DNA of 64,000 nucleotides, taken from NCBI RefSeq assembly GCF_006542395.2, contig NZ_CP038231.1, forward strand, positions 496,001 through 560,000, in the 5' to 3' direction. Positions 1 through 8,797 of this stretch are shown in pieces. This DNA is from Formicincola oecophyllae (lineage in GTDB: Bacteria > Pseudomonadota > Alphaproteobacteria > Acetobacterales > Acetobacteraceae). Made by a program: the position numbers and the translations under genes. Below the pieces are notes generated by a model that saw nothing but the letters and a program-made list of their open reading frames with translations, searched no databases and was not told the DNA's origin. Within the stretch, counting starts at the first letter, position 1; each line of letters starts with the position of its first letter.

Positions 1-139
<139 letters not shown>

Positions 140-168
140 CAACCCAACCTGGCAAAGCGCTGCGCCCA

Positions 169-822
169 TCAGGGGAGGAAGTATTTCTCCCCCTGGTGGC
201 TGGTCAGGAAAGTGGCCACAGCTTGGCCATCCTTCACAGGGCTTATCACCCTAGAGGACCCATTAGCCAGCTCCAACGTGGTGGCGTGGGCCAGCGCTTT
301 GAGGAAGGATCCCCCGTGGCCAGCAGGCACTGTTGCCTGGCTGACAAGCATCCAAGGGGGTGGTCCAGCCTTGGCGCGCAAAGGGCGCAGGGAACTGTGG
401 CCGTTCGTGGCATTAAAAGTCATGCCTGCAAGCTTCACCTGCGCTGGCGGTGTTGTTGGCCCTTCTGGCTTAGTTGCCAGAATTTCGCTGATGGTCACCG
501 TCACAGCGCCCCTGAAGGCGCTCAAGGTCACTGTGGGCGATGATTCTGATGGCGCCTTTCCCAACGTGCAGGGAAAACTGAGCAACGACCCGTTCTCTGG
601 TGGGACTAGGGGGAGCCTGAGTTTCTCGCACTGCCAAGCACCAACCCTTTCCACCGTGAAATGGGGTGGCTGGGCTTGGGTCTGCGCTTGGGCGCTGGCT
701 TGATCCCATCCTCCTCCCATCCCAAACCACAGGAAGGCCAACCCGGCCCCTTTGATGGCCCCAGGCCAGCAGGACTTTGCCTGGGCAACCTCAGCAACCT
801 TTGAGAAGGTCTTCATAACCAT
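169..822 (-). CDS. hypothetical exported protein
   Basis: I do not recognise the family. The 217-residue product has an N-terminal basic stretch followed by a hydrophobic, glycine-rich segment (residues ~20-40) ending near ASAQAQ, compatible with a signal peptide, so it is probably periplasmic or secreted. The rest is a soluble beta-rich looking domain with one WQCEK motif near residue 63 and a second cysteine about 20 residues later that could form a disulphide. Resemblance to the IalB type of exported proteins is only superficial. It converges on the HIT gene and diverges from the lipoprotein gene at 925. Confidence 0.5.
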   Translation of the reverse strand: MVMKTFSKVAEVAQAKSCWPGAIKGAGLAFLWFGMGGGWDQASAQAQTQAQPPHFTVERVGAWQCEKLRLPLVPPENGSLLSFPCTLGKAPSESSPTVTLSAFRGAVTVTISEILATKPEGPTTPPAQVKLAGMTFNATNGHSSLRPLRAKAGPPPWMLVSQATVPAGHGGSFLKALAHATTLELANGSSRVISPVKDGQAVATFLTSHQGEKYFLP

Positions 823-924
823 GCCTCCGGACCAAAGACTTTCAACAAAAACTCGTTTTCAAAATCCAACAAAGCTAGTTTGAACTAACTTGTTGGTGTC
901 CCCTTGTTGCTTGCTGGTCTGTAC

Positions 925-1476
925 ATGACGCGTTTCCCTATCCCTGGCTATGGTTTTACCCCCCTGTTGGCATACCTCTTTTTCCTGGGAGGATGTTCCA
1001 CAGTGATGACGGGCCAAATGCAAACCCTGCACATCAACACCAGCCCACCTGGCAGCACCTGCGCCGTTTACCAAGATGGCGTGCGTGTTGGGGTCATCGC
1101 CGCCACGCCTGGCACGATCAAGGTCAAGCGTTCTGACCGGCGCATCATGATCGGCTGCCTGAAAACAGGGGCGGACGCAAGCCGCTATGATTACAGCTAT
1201 GTTCAGCAGGACAGCAGGCTCAACCCCTGGGTGTGGGGCAACCTGGTGGCTGGGGGGCCTTTTGGCCTGGGTGTGGACATGATCACGGGGGCGCTGCGGC
1301 AATACGGCACAGGTCATGTCACCGTACAGCTGGCTGGGCGGGAACGGGGCCTGGGGCAAGCAACAGCTCTGCCGGCCAGCTGGCCTGGCTCACCTGTGCC
1401 ACGACAGGTCACCCCCAGCCCCTTGCGCGCCAATCCTTTTCCCCAACCGGTCCTCCCCACAGCGCCCCTACCCTGA
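925..1476 (+). CDS. small lipoprotein, PEGA-like
   Basis: A 183-residue product starting at ATG 925 (an in-frame TTG at 904 is possible). The N-terminus has a hydrophobic stretch ending in a lipobox (LGGC), so it should be lipid-anchored. The following ~60 residues (HINTSPPGSTCAVYQDG, then APGT/ATPGTIKVKRS) resemble a PEGA-type beta-sandwich that presents a sugar- or peptidoglycan-facing surface; this is inference. A glycine-rich segment (NLVAGGPFGLGVDMITG) resembles the tail of many alphaproteobacterial lipoproteins of unknown function. The C-terminal 40 residues are proline-rich. Its 3' end overlaps the convergent tadA by 9 bp. Confidence 0.6.
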   Translation: MTRFPIPGYGFTPLLAYLFFLGGCSTVMTGQMQTLHINTSPPGSTCAVYQDGVRVGVIAATPGTIKVKRSDRRIMIGCLKTGADASRYDYSYVQQDSRLNPWVWGNLVAGGPFGLGVDMITGALRQYGTGHVTVQLAGRERGLGQATALPASWPGSPVPRQVTPSPLRANPFPQPVLPTAPLP

Positions 1477-1953
1477 GGTGGGGGAAGAACGCACCTGTTG
1501 GAAAAAATCACGCATTAACGCACCACAGCGCCTTTCCTGCACGCCCCCTATGATTTCACCGGGTCTGTGCAAGCTCCCCCCACGCGCATAAAGCCGCGGA
1601 CCATGCGTGACAGCGCCCCCTTTGGAGTCATACGCCCCAAAAACTAACTTCTGAATGCGAAAATGCCCTATGGCGGCCGCACACATGGCGCATGGCTCTA
1701 AGGTGACGGTCAAGGTGCAGCCAACCAGGCGGCTTTGCCCCAAGCGCCGCGCACCCTCAGCCATGGCCAGCATTTCAGCATGGCCTGCAGCGCATTGGCC
1801 TGGCCCTTCCACCTGATTGTGAGCTGCCGCCAAAATGCGCCCGCGTGTGTCACTCAACACAGCGCCGACAGGCACCTCCCCCTGGGCGCGTGCTTTGCCA
1901 GCCCAGCGCAGGGCTTCCTCCATCAGGGGGAAACGCAGCTTGTGGTCACTCAC
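1468..1953 (-). CDS. tadA: tRNA-specific adenosine deaminase
   Basis: TadA deaminates A34 of tRNA-Arg(ACG) to inosine, needed to decode CGN codons. The 161-residue protein has the full zinc-dependent cytidine/adenosine deaminase core: the HAE motif near residue 58 (zinc ligand and proton-shuttling glutamate) and the PCAMC motif near residue 88 supplying two cysteine ligands. Length is normal for bacterial TadA. Its start overlaps the stop of the upstream flavoprotein gene by 4 bp (ATGA), so the two are probably translationally coupled. Confidence 0.93.
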   Translation of the reverse strand: MSDHKLRFPLMEEALRWAGKARAQGEVPVGAVLSDTRGRILAAAHNQVEGPGQCAAGHAEMLAMAEGARRLGQSRLVGCTLTVTLEPCAMCAAAIGHFRIQKLVFGAYDSKGGAVTHGPRLYARGGSLHRPGEIIGGVQERRCGALMRDFFQQVRSSPTSG

Positions 1954-3278
1954 ATGGGGGCCATTGGGTCACGCGCCTTTGCCAGGGCACTTGCCACAGC
2001 GCTGCCTGCCGCGTGGCCGCTGGCCCACGCCCATTGGAAATTGTAACCACCCAGCCAGCCTGTCACGTCAACTGCCTCACCAATAATGTAAAGCCCTGAG
2101 TGTGTTTTCACTTCCATTGTGCGTTGATTGAGTTCGGATGTGGCCACACCACCCCGCATGACTTCGGCTTTTGTGTAGCCTTCCGTGCCAGAAGGTTGCA
2201 CTACCCAGCGGCGTAAACGCTCCACCAGTGCCAGCAAAGCTGTGCGGGGCTGGGCTGCAAGGGGGCGGTCATCAAACAGTTCCTGAACCAGCGCTTGCCC
2301 CAAACGGCGTGGCAAACCTTCCATCAAGGCCAAGGCACTGGCTTTGGGGCGCGCCGCTACAATATTTTCCAAACGCTGGCGCGTTTGCTCCACCGTGCCA
2401 TCATTAGGCAGCAAATCAACCAAGACTGCACTTTGGGGCGTGGCCATATAGCTGGAGATCTGCAGCACAGCCGGTCCAGAAAGACCCTTATGAGTGAACA
2501 CCATACCAGCTTTGAAGGTGGGCGCCTTCTTGACTCCGGCCGCCACTGAACCCTTGGGCAGAGACGTGCACACCTCAAGGGAGACACCCGCTAAGGAACT
2601 GGTGGTCCCCTGCGCTTCAGGAGGCAGAACGAGCGGTACCAAAGCCGGCGCGGGTGATACCACTTCAAGTCCTAAACGCGCTGCCATTTCCAGGGCCAGG
2701 CCAGTAGCGCCCAATTTGGGGATGGCCTTGCCACCTGTGGCCAACACCACATGGGGCGCCACACTTTCAAAAACCTGTCCTGTGGCGTTGTCACGCCAGC
2801 AAGCGCTCCATAAACCCTGCTTTTTCTCCAAGGCCATCAACGTGCAGCCCAGCCTGACTTGAACACCGGATTGGTGGCATTGGTGCAGCAAGGCGTCACG
2901 CAGCAGCTTGGCGCCACTCTCCGTGGTGCCTTGGCAGAAATACTGCCCTGCCTCCTTCTCCACCGTGGTGATGGAGTGAGTTTTCAACCAATCTAACATG
3001 TCCTGGGGGGTGAAGACGCTCAGCGCTGAGCGGGCAAAACGTGGGTTGCGCGACACGTAGCGCTCCACACCATGGAGGGTTGGGCGCCCATCAGCATGGA
3101 TATTGGTGACATTGCAATTCCCCCCACCAGAGATGAGAATCTTGCGGCCTGCTTCACGCTCGTGGTCAAGCAGGATGACCTTCCCCCCGCCTTGGGCTGC
3201 GCGTGCTGCGGCCATCATGCCAGCAGCGCCTGCGCCAATCACCAGGGCCCCACAAGGCAAAGGATTGTTGGGAGCCAT
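1950..3278 (-). CDS. HI0933-family FAD-dependent oxidoreductase
   Basis: A 442-residue flavoprotein of the HI0933/YhiN (BaiN-like) family. The N-terminal dinucleotide-binding motif GAGAAGMMAA lies at residues ~17-26; the family-specific ISGGGNCNVTN motif follows near residue 50, and the C-terminal FAD motif GGYNFQWAWASG, typical of this family, lies near residue 415. Substrate is unknown for most members, including this one. It sits between a GST (1-bp junction at 3278) and tadA (4-bp overlap), so all three are probably co-transcribed, which by itself says little about function. Confidence 0.88.
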   Translation of the reverse strand: MAPNNPLPCGALVIGAGAAGMMAAARAAQGGGKVILLDHEREAGRKILISGGGNCNVTNIHADGRPTLHGVERYVSRNPRFARSALSVFTPQDMLDWLKTHSITTVEKEAGQYFCQGTTESGAKLLRDALLHQCHQSGVQVRLGCTLMALEKKQGLWSACWRDNATGQVFESVAPHVVLATGGKAIPKLGATGLALEMAARLGLEVVSPAPALVPLVLPPEAQGTTSSLAGVSLEVCTSLPKGSVAAGVKKAPTFKAGMVFTHKGLSGPAVLQISSYMATPQSAVLVDLLPNDGTVEQTRQRLENIVAARPKASALALMEGLPRRLGQALVQELFDDRPLAAQPRTALLALVERLRRWVVQPSGTEGYTKAEVMRGGVATSELNQRTMEVKTHSGLYIIGEAVDVTGWLGGYNFQWAWASGHAAGSAVASALAKARDPMAPM

Positions 3279-3997
3279 CAGAAATCCAGGTCCGCATAAT
3301 GGGCTGGCGGCTGCCGCCCTGGCACCCGGTCACTCAGCAACCCCCTAAAGCAGGGGCGCGACTTAATGCGGCTGTACCAATCACGCACTGCTGGCACCTG
3401 GTGCCAGTTGATCTCCCCCAAATAATCAAGGGTGGAGATCTGCGCTGCTGCCGCGAAATCAGCCAAGCTGAGGTCATGACCGCCCAACCATGAACGCGTC
3501 TCCGCAAGCCATCCCAAATAATCCAGGTGGAACTTCAGGTTTTTGTAACCACGCCTGATGGCAGTTGAATCAACGCTTTGGCGTGAAAGGCGTTTGTCGA
3601 TCTTCTCCCCGACCAAGGCACTTGTCACGTCACGATCGAAAAGGCGCATGAACCAATCCACCAAACGGCGCGTCTCAGCTTTCTGGGCCAAAGTGCGCCC
3701 CATGAGGTTGATCTGCGGATAGGCCTCCTCCAGGTACTCCACAATGACGGAGGCACCGCAAAGCGTCAGCAACTTGGGTGGTTGGGCACCAGGAGCGCCT
3801 GCCAGATGGGCTTCATTGGCCAAGGGCTCACGGTCACGCAGGACAGGCACTTCCCCAGCTGGATTAAGGATGAGGAAATCCTCCGGCCGCTCCCAAATGG
3901 GCACCGAGCGCAGCTCCACAGGCAAGCGCTTTTCAGCCAACGCCAAACGAACAAGACGGCTTGGAGGGTGGTGGGGCACATGATGAAGGGTGCGCAT
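3278..3997 (-). CDS. glutathione S-transferase family protein
   Basis: The 239-residue protein has a thioredoxin-like N-terminal domain (LHHVPHHPPSRLVRLALAE, then the cis-proline GEVPVL motif near residue 52) followed by an all-helical C-terminal domain, the normal GST layout. The Ser-Arg pair in the first motif suits a serine-type catalytic site as in bacterial zeta/beta-like GSTs. Such enzymes conjugate glutathione to electrophiles or act as maleylacetoacetate-isomerase-like enzymes; the exact substrate cannot be read from sequence. First gene of a probable GST-flavoprotein-tadA operon on the minus strand. Confidence 0.85.
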   Translation of the reverse strand: MRTLHHVPHHPPSRLVRLALAEKRLPVELRSVPIWERPEDFLILNPAGEVPVLRDREPLANEAHLAGAPGAQPPKLLTLCGASVIVEYLEEAYPQINLMGRTLAQKAETRRLVDWFMRLFDRDVTSALVGEKIDKRLSRQSVDSTAIRRGYKNLKFHLDYLGWLAETRSWLGGHDLSLADFAAAAQISTLDYLGEINWHQVPAVRDWYSRIKSRPCFRGLLSDRVPGRQPPAHYADLDF

Positions 3998-4316
3998 GGT
4001 TCTGCCTGTCAGGTGGGAGGTGCCGATGAGAATACGCGATTAATGCAGCAGCCATAAAGTTCAGAATAGGGTCAGGCCAGTACCTTTGACAGATGAAAGA
4101 GGCCTGAATGGCCCGTGCTCGCCCCTGTAAACTGGCTGGAACGGTGTTGGCGACCACAGGAAATGACTTTCCTGCTCCCATCGTGCTAGAAAATGGCCGA
4201 TCGCCCTGGAAGGGCGACCTTTCAGAAGTCCTGCGCCCCCTCTTCCGAGATTGTAGCCAGGTCTGTCGTGCGGGCCAACCAGCCCGTTTTCTTTCAGCGA
4301 ATCTGACAGGTGACCC
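3998..4316. other. intergenic region between GST and minC
   Basis: This 319-bp divergent gap should carry the promoters of both the minus-strand GST operon and minC. I see no conserved ORF and no convincing -35/-10 pair or RNA structure. The sequence AGGTGA just before ATG 4317 is the likely minC ribosome binding site. Confidence 0.4.
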
Positions 4317-5102
4317 ATGCCCGCCACGCCAGGCAACCCCATTGCGCCGCGCCCAGAAGACATGCCCCCTAAGCCAAGCTTGCGCGTGCGGGCGCGTGGG
4401 CGCACTTACATGTCCTTCATTCTGACGCCGGAAGCACCTCTCAAGCTTTGGCTAGAAGCGCTCGACAAACAATTCGAAGCCTCCCCCAAAGTGTTTGAGG
4501 GGCGCCCCATCGTGCTTGACCTCTCCCTGCTAGATGCCCAAAGCGAAGGCTTGGACACCCTGCAGACTGATTTGCGCCAGCGTGGCCTCAACATCATCGC
4601 TATTGAGAAGGCCGACCCATCATGGCCGGCCCTTCAAAATTGGGATTGGCCACCTTTCCTTAAAGGGGGGCAGGCACGCGGCCCCATTGCCCTGCCTGAT
4701 GGTGAAAAACCACCAGCCCATGGCGCAGGCGACCAGCAAGCCACCGAAGCGGGACCACCGCCAGCGCTACGCACCATGCTCATCGACCGGCCTGTGCGCT
4801 CCGGGCAGAGTGTGGAAAACCCTGAAGGCAACATCGTCATCCTGGGCGCGGTCTCCTCAGGGGCTGAAGTCATGGCTGGGGGGTCAATCCACGTCTACGG
4901 CGCCCTGCGTGGCCGTGCCATTGCAGGCATAGCGGGCGACAGCACGGCGCAAATCTACACCACGCGCTTTGAACCAGAGCTTCTCGCTATCAATGGCTAC
5001 TACATGGTGGCAGAGGAAATCCCAGATGCCCTCCATGGCCAGCCAGCACGCGTCACCCTTGATGGGGAACGCCTCAACATTCTGCCTTTTGCTAACAGCT
5101 GA
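4317..5102 (+). CDS. minC: septum site-determining protein MinC
   Basis: MinC inhibits FtsZ polymerisation away from midcell and is recruited to the membrane by MinD. The 261-residue product has the N-terminal FtsZ-interacting domain (~residues 25-120), a proline/alanine-rich linker (~120-155) and the C-terminal right-handed beta-helix dimerisation domain (RSGQSVENPEGNIVILG, then VYGALRGRAIAGIAGD), all in the expected order. It is followed by minD after an unusually long 308-bp gap and then minE, so this is the complete Min system. Confidence 0.92.
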   Translation: MPATPGNPIAPRPEDMPPKPSLRVRARGRTYMSFILTPEAPLKLWLEALDKQFEASPKVFEGRPIVLDLSLLDAQSEGLDTLQTDLRQRGLNIIAIEKADPSWPALQNWDWPPFLKGGQARGPIALPDGEKPPAHGAGDQQATEAGPPPALRTMLIDRPVRSGQSVENPEGNIVILGAVSSGAEVMAGGSIHVYGALRGRAIAGIAGDSTAQIYTTRFEPELLAINGYYMVAEEIPDALHGQPARVTLDGERLNILPFANS

Positions 5103-5410
5103 CCGTGCCAAGACTGGCCCAAGCGAAGGGTGCTGCCATGCAGGACCTCACAAGCAAAGCGCCTTTGATGGTACCGGGGCTGGTCGCACAGCAGAGCGGT
5201 TATTTGTATTTTTCTTCTAAAAAACGCCGCCAAAATGCCATAAACGCAGGCTGGGGCGTAGGATTTCGCGTCAAAATCTGTAAGCTGGGCACACAAACAC
5301 CGCGCACGAATCGTTTTCTACCGGAAACGGCACCTTCGTGCGCTAACCCGGCGCACAAAACCTAACCAGGTTTCAATGGCCACAAGCGGATTAAAGAGGA
5401 ACAGCCCCTG
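5103..5410. other. gap between minC and minD
   Basis: A 308-bp stretch inside the otherwise collinear minCDE locus. It has an AT-rich centre (around 5200-5225, with TTATTTGTATTTTTCTTC) that could be a separate minDE promoter. Short open frames here lack homology I can recognise. The minD ribosome binding site (AAAGAGGAA) lies at 5393-5401. Confidence 0.4.
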
Positions 5411-6229
5411 ATGGCAAAAGTTATTGTCGTGACATCTGGCAAAGGCGGTGTGGGCAAAACCACTTCCACTGCGGCCTTGGGGGCAGCGCTTGCACGTGGT
5501 GGGGCCAATGTGGCGTTGGTGGACTTTGATGTCGGGCTGCGCAACCTGGACCTCATCATGGGGGCGGAACGCCGGGTGGTGTTTGACCTCATCAATGTCA
5601 TCAATGGTGATGCCAACCTTGCCCAGGCCCTCATCAAGGACAAGGAACGGCCCAACCTCTCCATCTTGGCAGCTTCCCAAACCCGCGATAAGGACGCCTT
5701 GACAGCGGAAGGCGTGGCCAAGGTCATGGATGAGCTGCGCAAACGCTTTGACTGGGTTCTGTGCGACAGTCCCGCTGGGATTGAGCGTGGGGCGCAGCTG
5801 GCTATGTACCATGCTGATGAGGCGGTCATCGTCACCAATCCTGAGGTCAGCTCCGTGCGCGATTCCGACCGCATCATCGGGTTACTAGACAGCCGCACCG
5901 CAGTGGCGGAAGGCGGCGGCAGCATCAAAAAGCACCTGCTGATCACCCGCTATGATCCAGCCAGGGCCGCCAAGCAGGAAATGCTGAATGTGGAGGATGT
6001 TCTGGAGGTATTGAATGTGCCCATCATCGGCATCATCCCTGAAAGTCAGGATGTGCTGAACGCCTCCAACATTGGCCGCCCTGTCACCTTGTCGGCCAAC
6101 ACGAACCAAAGCGCTGCCGCTAAAGCCTATCTTGAGGCAGCGCAGCGTCTGGAAGGCAAAGACATTCCCTTGACCGTGCCAACAGAGAAGCGCGGTTTCC
6201 TTGATTTTCTGTTCAGAAAGAGGGTCTGA
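5411..6229 (+). CDS. minD: septum site-determining ATPase MinD
   Basis: MinD is a membrane-associated ATPase of the ParA/Mrp class that carries MinC to the cell poles. The 272-residue product begins with the deviant Walker A motif GKGGVGKTT at residues ~10-18, has the DFDVGLRNLDL switch region near residue 40, and CDSPAGIE (switch II) near residue 120. The C-terminus (RGFLDFLFRKRV) is the basic amphipathic membrane-targeting helix typical of MinD. The stop codon overlaps the minE start (TGATG). Confidence 0.97.
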   Translation: MAKVIVVTSGKGGVGKTTSTAALGAALARGGANVALVDFDVGLRNLDLIMGAERRVVFDLINVINGDANLAQALIKDKERPNLSILAASQTRDKDALTAEGVAKVMDELRKRFDWVLCDSPAGIERGAQLAMYHADEAVIVTNPEVSSVRDSDRIIGLLDSRTAVAEGGGSIKKHLLITRYDPARAAKQEMLNVEDVLEVLNVPIIGIIPESQDVLNASNIGRPVTLSANTNQSAAAKAYLEAAQRLEGKDIPLTVPTEKRGFLDFLFRKRV

Positions 6230-6513
6230 TGAACTTGTTCAACCGCCTTTTGGGCAAACGTCCAGCAGCCCCTTCCGCCCGTGTTGCGCGTGACAGGCTG
6301 AAAATCCTTCTGGTTGATGAGCGCCGGGGCGGCCATGGCGGCGACAACCAGTTGATTGAAAAGCTCCGCACTGAAATCATGGCCGTTCTTTCACGTCATG
6401 TCCCAGTGCAGCAGGACATGGTCCATATCAAGCTTGACCGCAAGCAGGACTGCTCCACGCTTGAGATTGACGTTGAAATGCCTGAACAACTAGCCAGCTC
6501 CGCCAAAAGCTGA
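6229..6513 (+). CDS. minE: cell division topological specificity factor MinE
   Basis: MinE stimulates MinD ATPase and drives pole-to-pole oscillation. The 94-residue product has the N-terminal amphipathic membrane-binding segment (MNLFNRLLGKR), the MinD-interacting region containing RDRLKILLVDER around residues 21-32, and the C-terminal topological specificity domain (QQDMVHIKLDRKQDCSTLEI). Length is normal. Coupled to minD by a one-base overlap. Confidence 0.95.
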   Translation: MNLFNRLLGKRPAAPSARVARDRLKILLVDERRGGHGGDNQLIEKLRTEIMAVLSRHVPVQQDMVHIKLDRKQDCSTLEIDVEMPEQLASSAKS

Positions 6514-6561
6514 ATAGAAGGGCCAACCCCAGAGAAAGGCAGAACAGCGTGGCTGTCACCC

Positions 6562-8031
6562 TCAATGGGCCGGGGTGTAACCAATGCACTGGGTAAAGCT
6601 GATGTCTGCCTGGGGAGCATCCAGCAGTACAGGGCCTGCCAGATTGCCCTGCAAATTGGTTCCTACAACGCGCAACGCACCTGTGAAGGTGGATGACGCC
6701 ACCAAGCCATATTGCTGCGAAAGACCATAGGTCTCTGAGCTGTTGCGGGGCGCGTAGGGGCCGGCCATGCCTCCTACGATCACGATACTCTCCCCCCCTG
6801 TAAGGGCAAAGCCATCATAAAGGCCAGGGTTTTCAGCACCATTGCCACGGCTGTGGAAACCATGGAACTCAATGTTGTTGCCCCCTTCAATGAGCACGCC
6901 ATGCTGCAGACAGCGGCTGGCGGAACCGCCCAGGAATTTCACGCCCGTTGTGTTGGCGCCATTAATGGCTACGCCGTATTTTCCGCTCCAGCCTGTGCGC
7001 GCATTGGTAAAATCCAAATTAATAGCATAGCCACCATGGGTGGTGTCTACATTGATGTTGACACTCTGGCTGTCATCGAAATTGCAGTTCAAGATCTGAC
7101 CATCCTGCACTGTCGCCCCTTCAGGTGGGTCGATGAGGCATCCAGAGATATAACCACCTGAGACACAATCTGTCATCATGAAGCCGCCCGTGCGCTGAAT
7201 GTGGAAGCCAGCGCCTGTGGGAGTGAAATTCTGGTACCCTGTGCAACCCACAAGGTACTGGGATGTGGGGCTGTTGACATAGAAAGCATCATTGGCCACG
7301 TCTGAAACGTCGATGTCCTGCACCCGCACCGTGTTGGCCGTGTTCATAATGCCAACGCCATTGGCAAAGCCTGAAATGGTAAGGCACCTGAATAGAAGAT
7401 CGTCCGTGGCATCAGTGCACAGCCCAAATGTGCCGGCGTCACTTGCCTGCGCCGTGCCTTTACACACAAGCGCCATATCCAGGCAACCACCCCTGTATTG
7501 GGTTTGACCTTCACTGTTGACGGTGAAACGAACACCATTCATGGCATTACTGCTGGCTTGAAAATTCAGGACGGTGCTGCCATGCCCCACACCAACCAGC
7601 CAAATGTTGGACGTGGTGATGTTGATGCTTTTGTCCAAATAATAAAAGCCACGCGGGAACTTGAGAATGCCCCCGCCTGTTCTGGCCAAATAAGCCAATG
7701 CACGCTCAATAGCGGCGTCACAAGGTTTGTGGTTGGCAATCGCGTTCTCTGCGTCAAACATCTGAGGGGTGACGTCAACACCACTCAATGCCTGCCCAAG
7801 TGATAACGGCGATGGCAGCAGCGGGGCATCCTTGAGGTCGAAGTCCAGACCTTCAGGATCCAGAACCAGGACATCCTGCCCTTGGGTGGTCAAAACAGCA
7901 TTGCCATCCTGATTGCGGTAAAGGCCAGTGTTGGTTGCTTGGGCAAAAGCGAAACCCGGCGCGTCAGCTGTGCCATCGGGAGCGCTTTGAAGAATGGATG
8001 TGTCAAGAGTTACCGAAAAAGGCCCTGTCAT
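6562..8031 (-). CDS. phage tailspike-like parallel beta-helix protein
   Basis: A 489-residue product (an in-frame ATG at 8100 would add 23 residues, but only ATG 8031 has a well-placed GGGA). The N-terminal ~110 residues are variable; from there it reads as a pectate-lyase-like right-handed beta-helix: a GGGILKFPRGFYYL entry motif (seen at the start of many tailspike helices), then short repeating coils with N- and G-rich turns, including INGANTTGVKFLGGSASRC and EGGNNIEFHGFHSRGNG. No signal peptide. Such proteins are usually phage or tailocin receptor-binding depolymerases. It is isolated, with no other tail genes nearby, and lies downstream of tRNA-Glu, so a prophage remnant is the likeliest origin (inference). 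Confidence 0.7.
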   Translation of the reverse strand: MTGPFSVTLDTSILQSAPDGTADAPGFAFAQATNTGLYRNQDGNAVLTTQGQDVLVLDPEGLDFDLKDAPLLPSPLSLGQALSGVDVTPQMFDAENAIANHKPCDAAIERALAYLARTGGGILKFPRGFYYLDKSINITTSNIWLVGVGHGSTVLNFQASSNAMNGVRFTVNSEGQTQYRGGCLDMALVCKGTAQASDAGTFGLCTDATDDLLFRCLTISGFANGVGIMNTANTVRVQDIDVSDVANDAFYVNSPTSQYLVGCTGYQNFTPTGAGFHIQRTGGFMMTDCVSGGYISGCLIDPPEGATVQDGQILNCNFDDSQSVNINVDTTHGGYAINLDFTNARTGWSGKYGVAINGANTTGVKFLGGSASRCLQHGVLIEGGNNIEFHGFHSRGNGAENPGLYDGFALTGGESIVIVGGMAGPYAPRNSSETYGLSQQYGLVASSTFTGALRVVGTNLQGNLAGPVLLDAPQADISFTQCIGYTPAH

Positions 8032-8529
8032 GCTTAAATCCCATGGTCTGATGTTAATTGAACCATGTAGGGTTATCCCTTTAACCCATGCTGGCCCCAT
8101 TGGACTTAGGAAGGGATGGAAGCTTGGCAGTCAGCGCTCACGCTGAGCGCAAACACCACCAGACAGCCAAGCCAGTTGCCGTTCTCTCTGAGCTGCTGCA
8201 GCTTTATCGTGAGCCAAGCCCAAATCTGCCCGTTTTTGAGCCATTAGTTTTTGAGTTTTTATATGGGAAACGGTAGCACAGGGGTGACCGGCGTTAGGGT
8301 TAGGCTGCCCTTTGCGCGTGTCGAGGTTGAGCCCGATTAGTTTGAACGCACCTGCCAACACATCGCCAAAGCCCAGGAACAGGCAGGTAGTCCACAGTCA
8401 CAGCAGGAGTAAAACAACAGGGGCCGTTAGTAAAACAGGCTGCTGTTTTGTTCTGAAACCCTCAAAGCCTGGGCGCCGTTAGTAATCCTCAGCGGACTCC
8501 CACGGCTTTAAAACAGCCGGATGCCATTG
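8032..8529. other. non-coding stretch between tailspike-like gene and tRNA-Glu terminator
   Basis: About 500 bp without a gene I can defend. A minus-strand open frame at 8131-8361 (76 codons, rich in Ala, Arg and Gln, with a helical AQRERQL segment) could be the eroded end of a small phage protein, but it has no ribosome binding site. Near 8420-8455 an AAACAGC/GCTGTTT hairpin on the minus strand resembles a degraded terminator. The phrase GCCGTTAGTAA occurs at about 8423 and again at about 8476. Confidence 0.35.
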
Positions 8530-8601
8530 AATAAAATAAAACCCAGGGGAGTAAAACACCCTGGGTTAATTCGGCAATTAACTGCCATTTCTTGAAATAA
8601 A
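8524..8601 (-). repeat. 78-bp post-tRNA element, copy 1
   Basis: This segment directly follows the CCA end of tRNA-Glu and aligns without gaps, about 80% identical by my count, with 37664-37741, which directly follows tRNA-Arg(CCU). It contains a small GGCA...TGCC hairpin and the terminator listed separately. The central 25 bases (CCCAGGGTGTTTTACTCCCC and flank) are identical in both copies. Confidence 0.75.
8530..8565 (-). terminator. Rho-independent terminator of tRNA-Glu
   Basis: On the minus strand, CCCAGGG and CCTGGG form a stem around TGTTTTACTCC and are followed by TTTTATTTTATT. It lies 37 bp past the tRNA CCA end. Confidence 0.85.
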
Positions 8602-8677
8602 TGGCGTCCCATAGGGGATTCGAACCCCTGTTGCCGCCGTGAGAGGGCGGCGTCCTAGGCCTCTAGACGAATGGGAC
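8602..8677 (-). tRNA. tRNA-Glu (anticodon CTC)
   Basis: A complete 76-nt cloverleaf. The acceptor stem GTCCCAT pairs with ATGGGAC, the anticodon stem CCGCC/GGCGG encloses the loop CTCTCAC with anticodon CTC, and the T-arm contains the GGTTCGAATCC signature. CCA is encoded in the genome (8602-8604). This isoacceptor reads GAG codons. A terminator follows, and the tailspike-like gene lies about 570 bp beyond the 3' end. Confidence 0.96.
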
Positions 8678-8797
8678 GAGGCAGGCTTGCAAGCCGTGGC
8701 CTTTGTGTAGGCCAATCATGCCTGCCCTGCAAGCCTTATTTCATGGCAACGCCTTAAAATTGGGAAATTCACCCTGCACCGCAAGCAAAAGCACCTA

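Noticed and set aside
8602-8677. tRNA-Glu 3' end as an attachment site with a second copy in the window
   Set aside because: I found no duplicated tRNA 3' segment nearby; the only similar sequence is the ordinary T-arm of tRNA-Arg.
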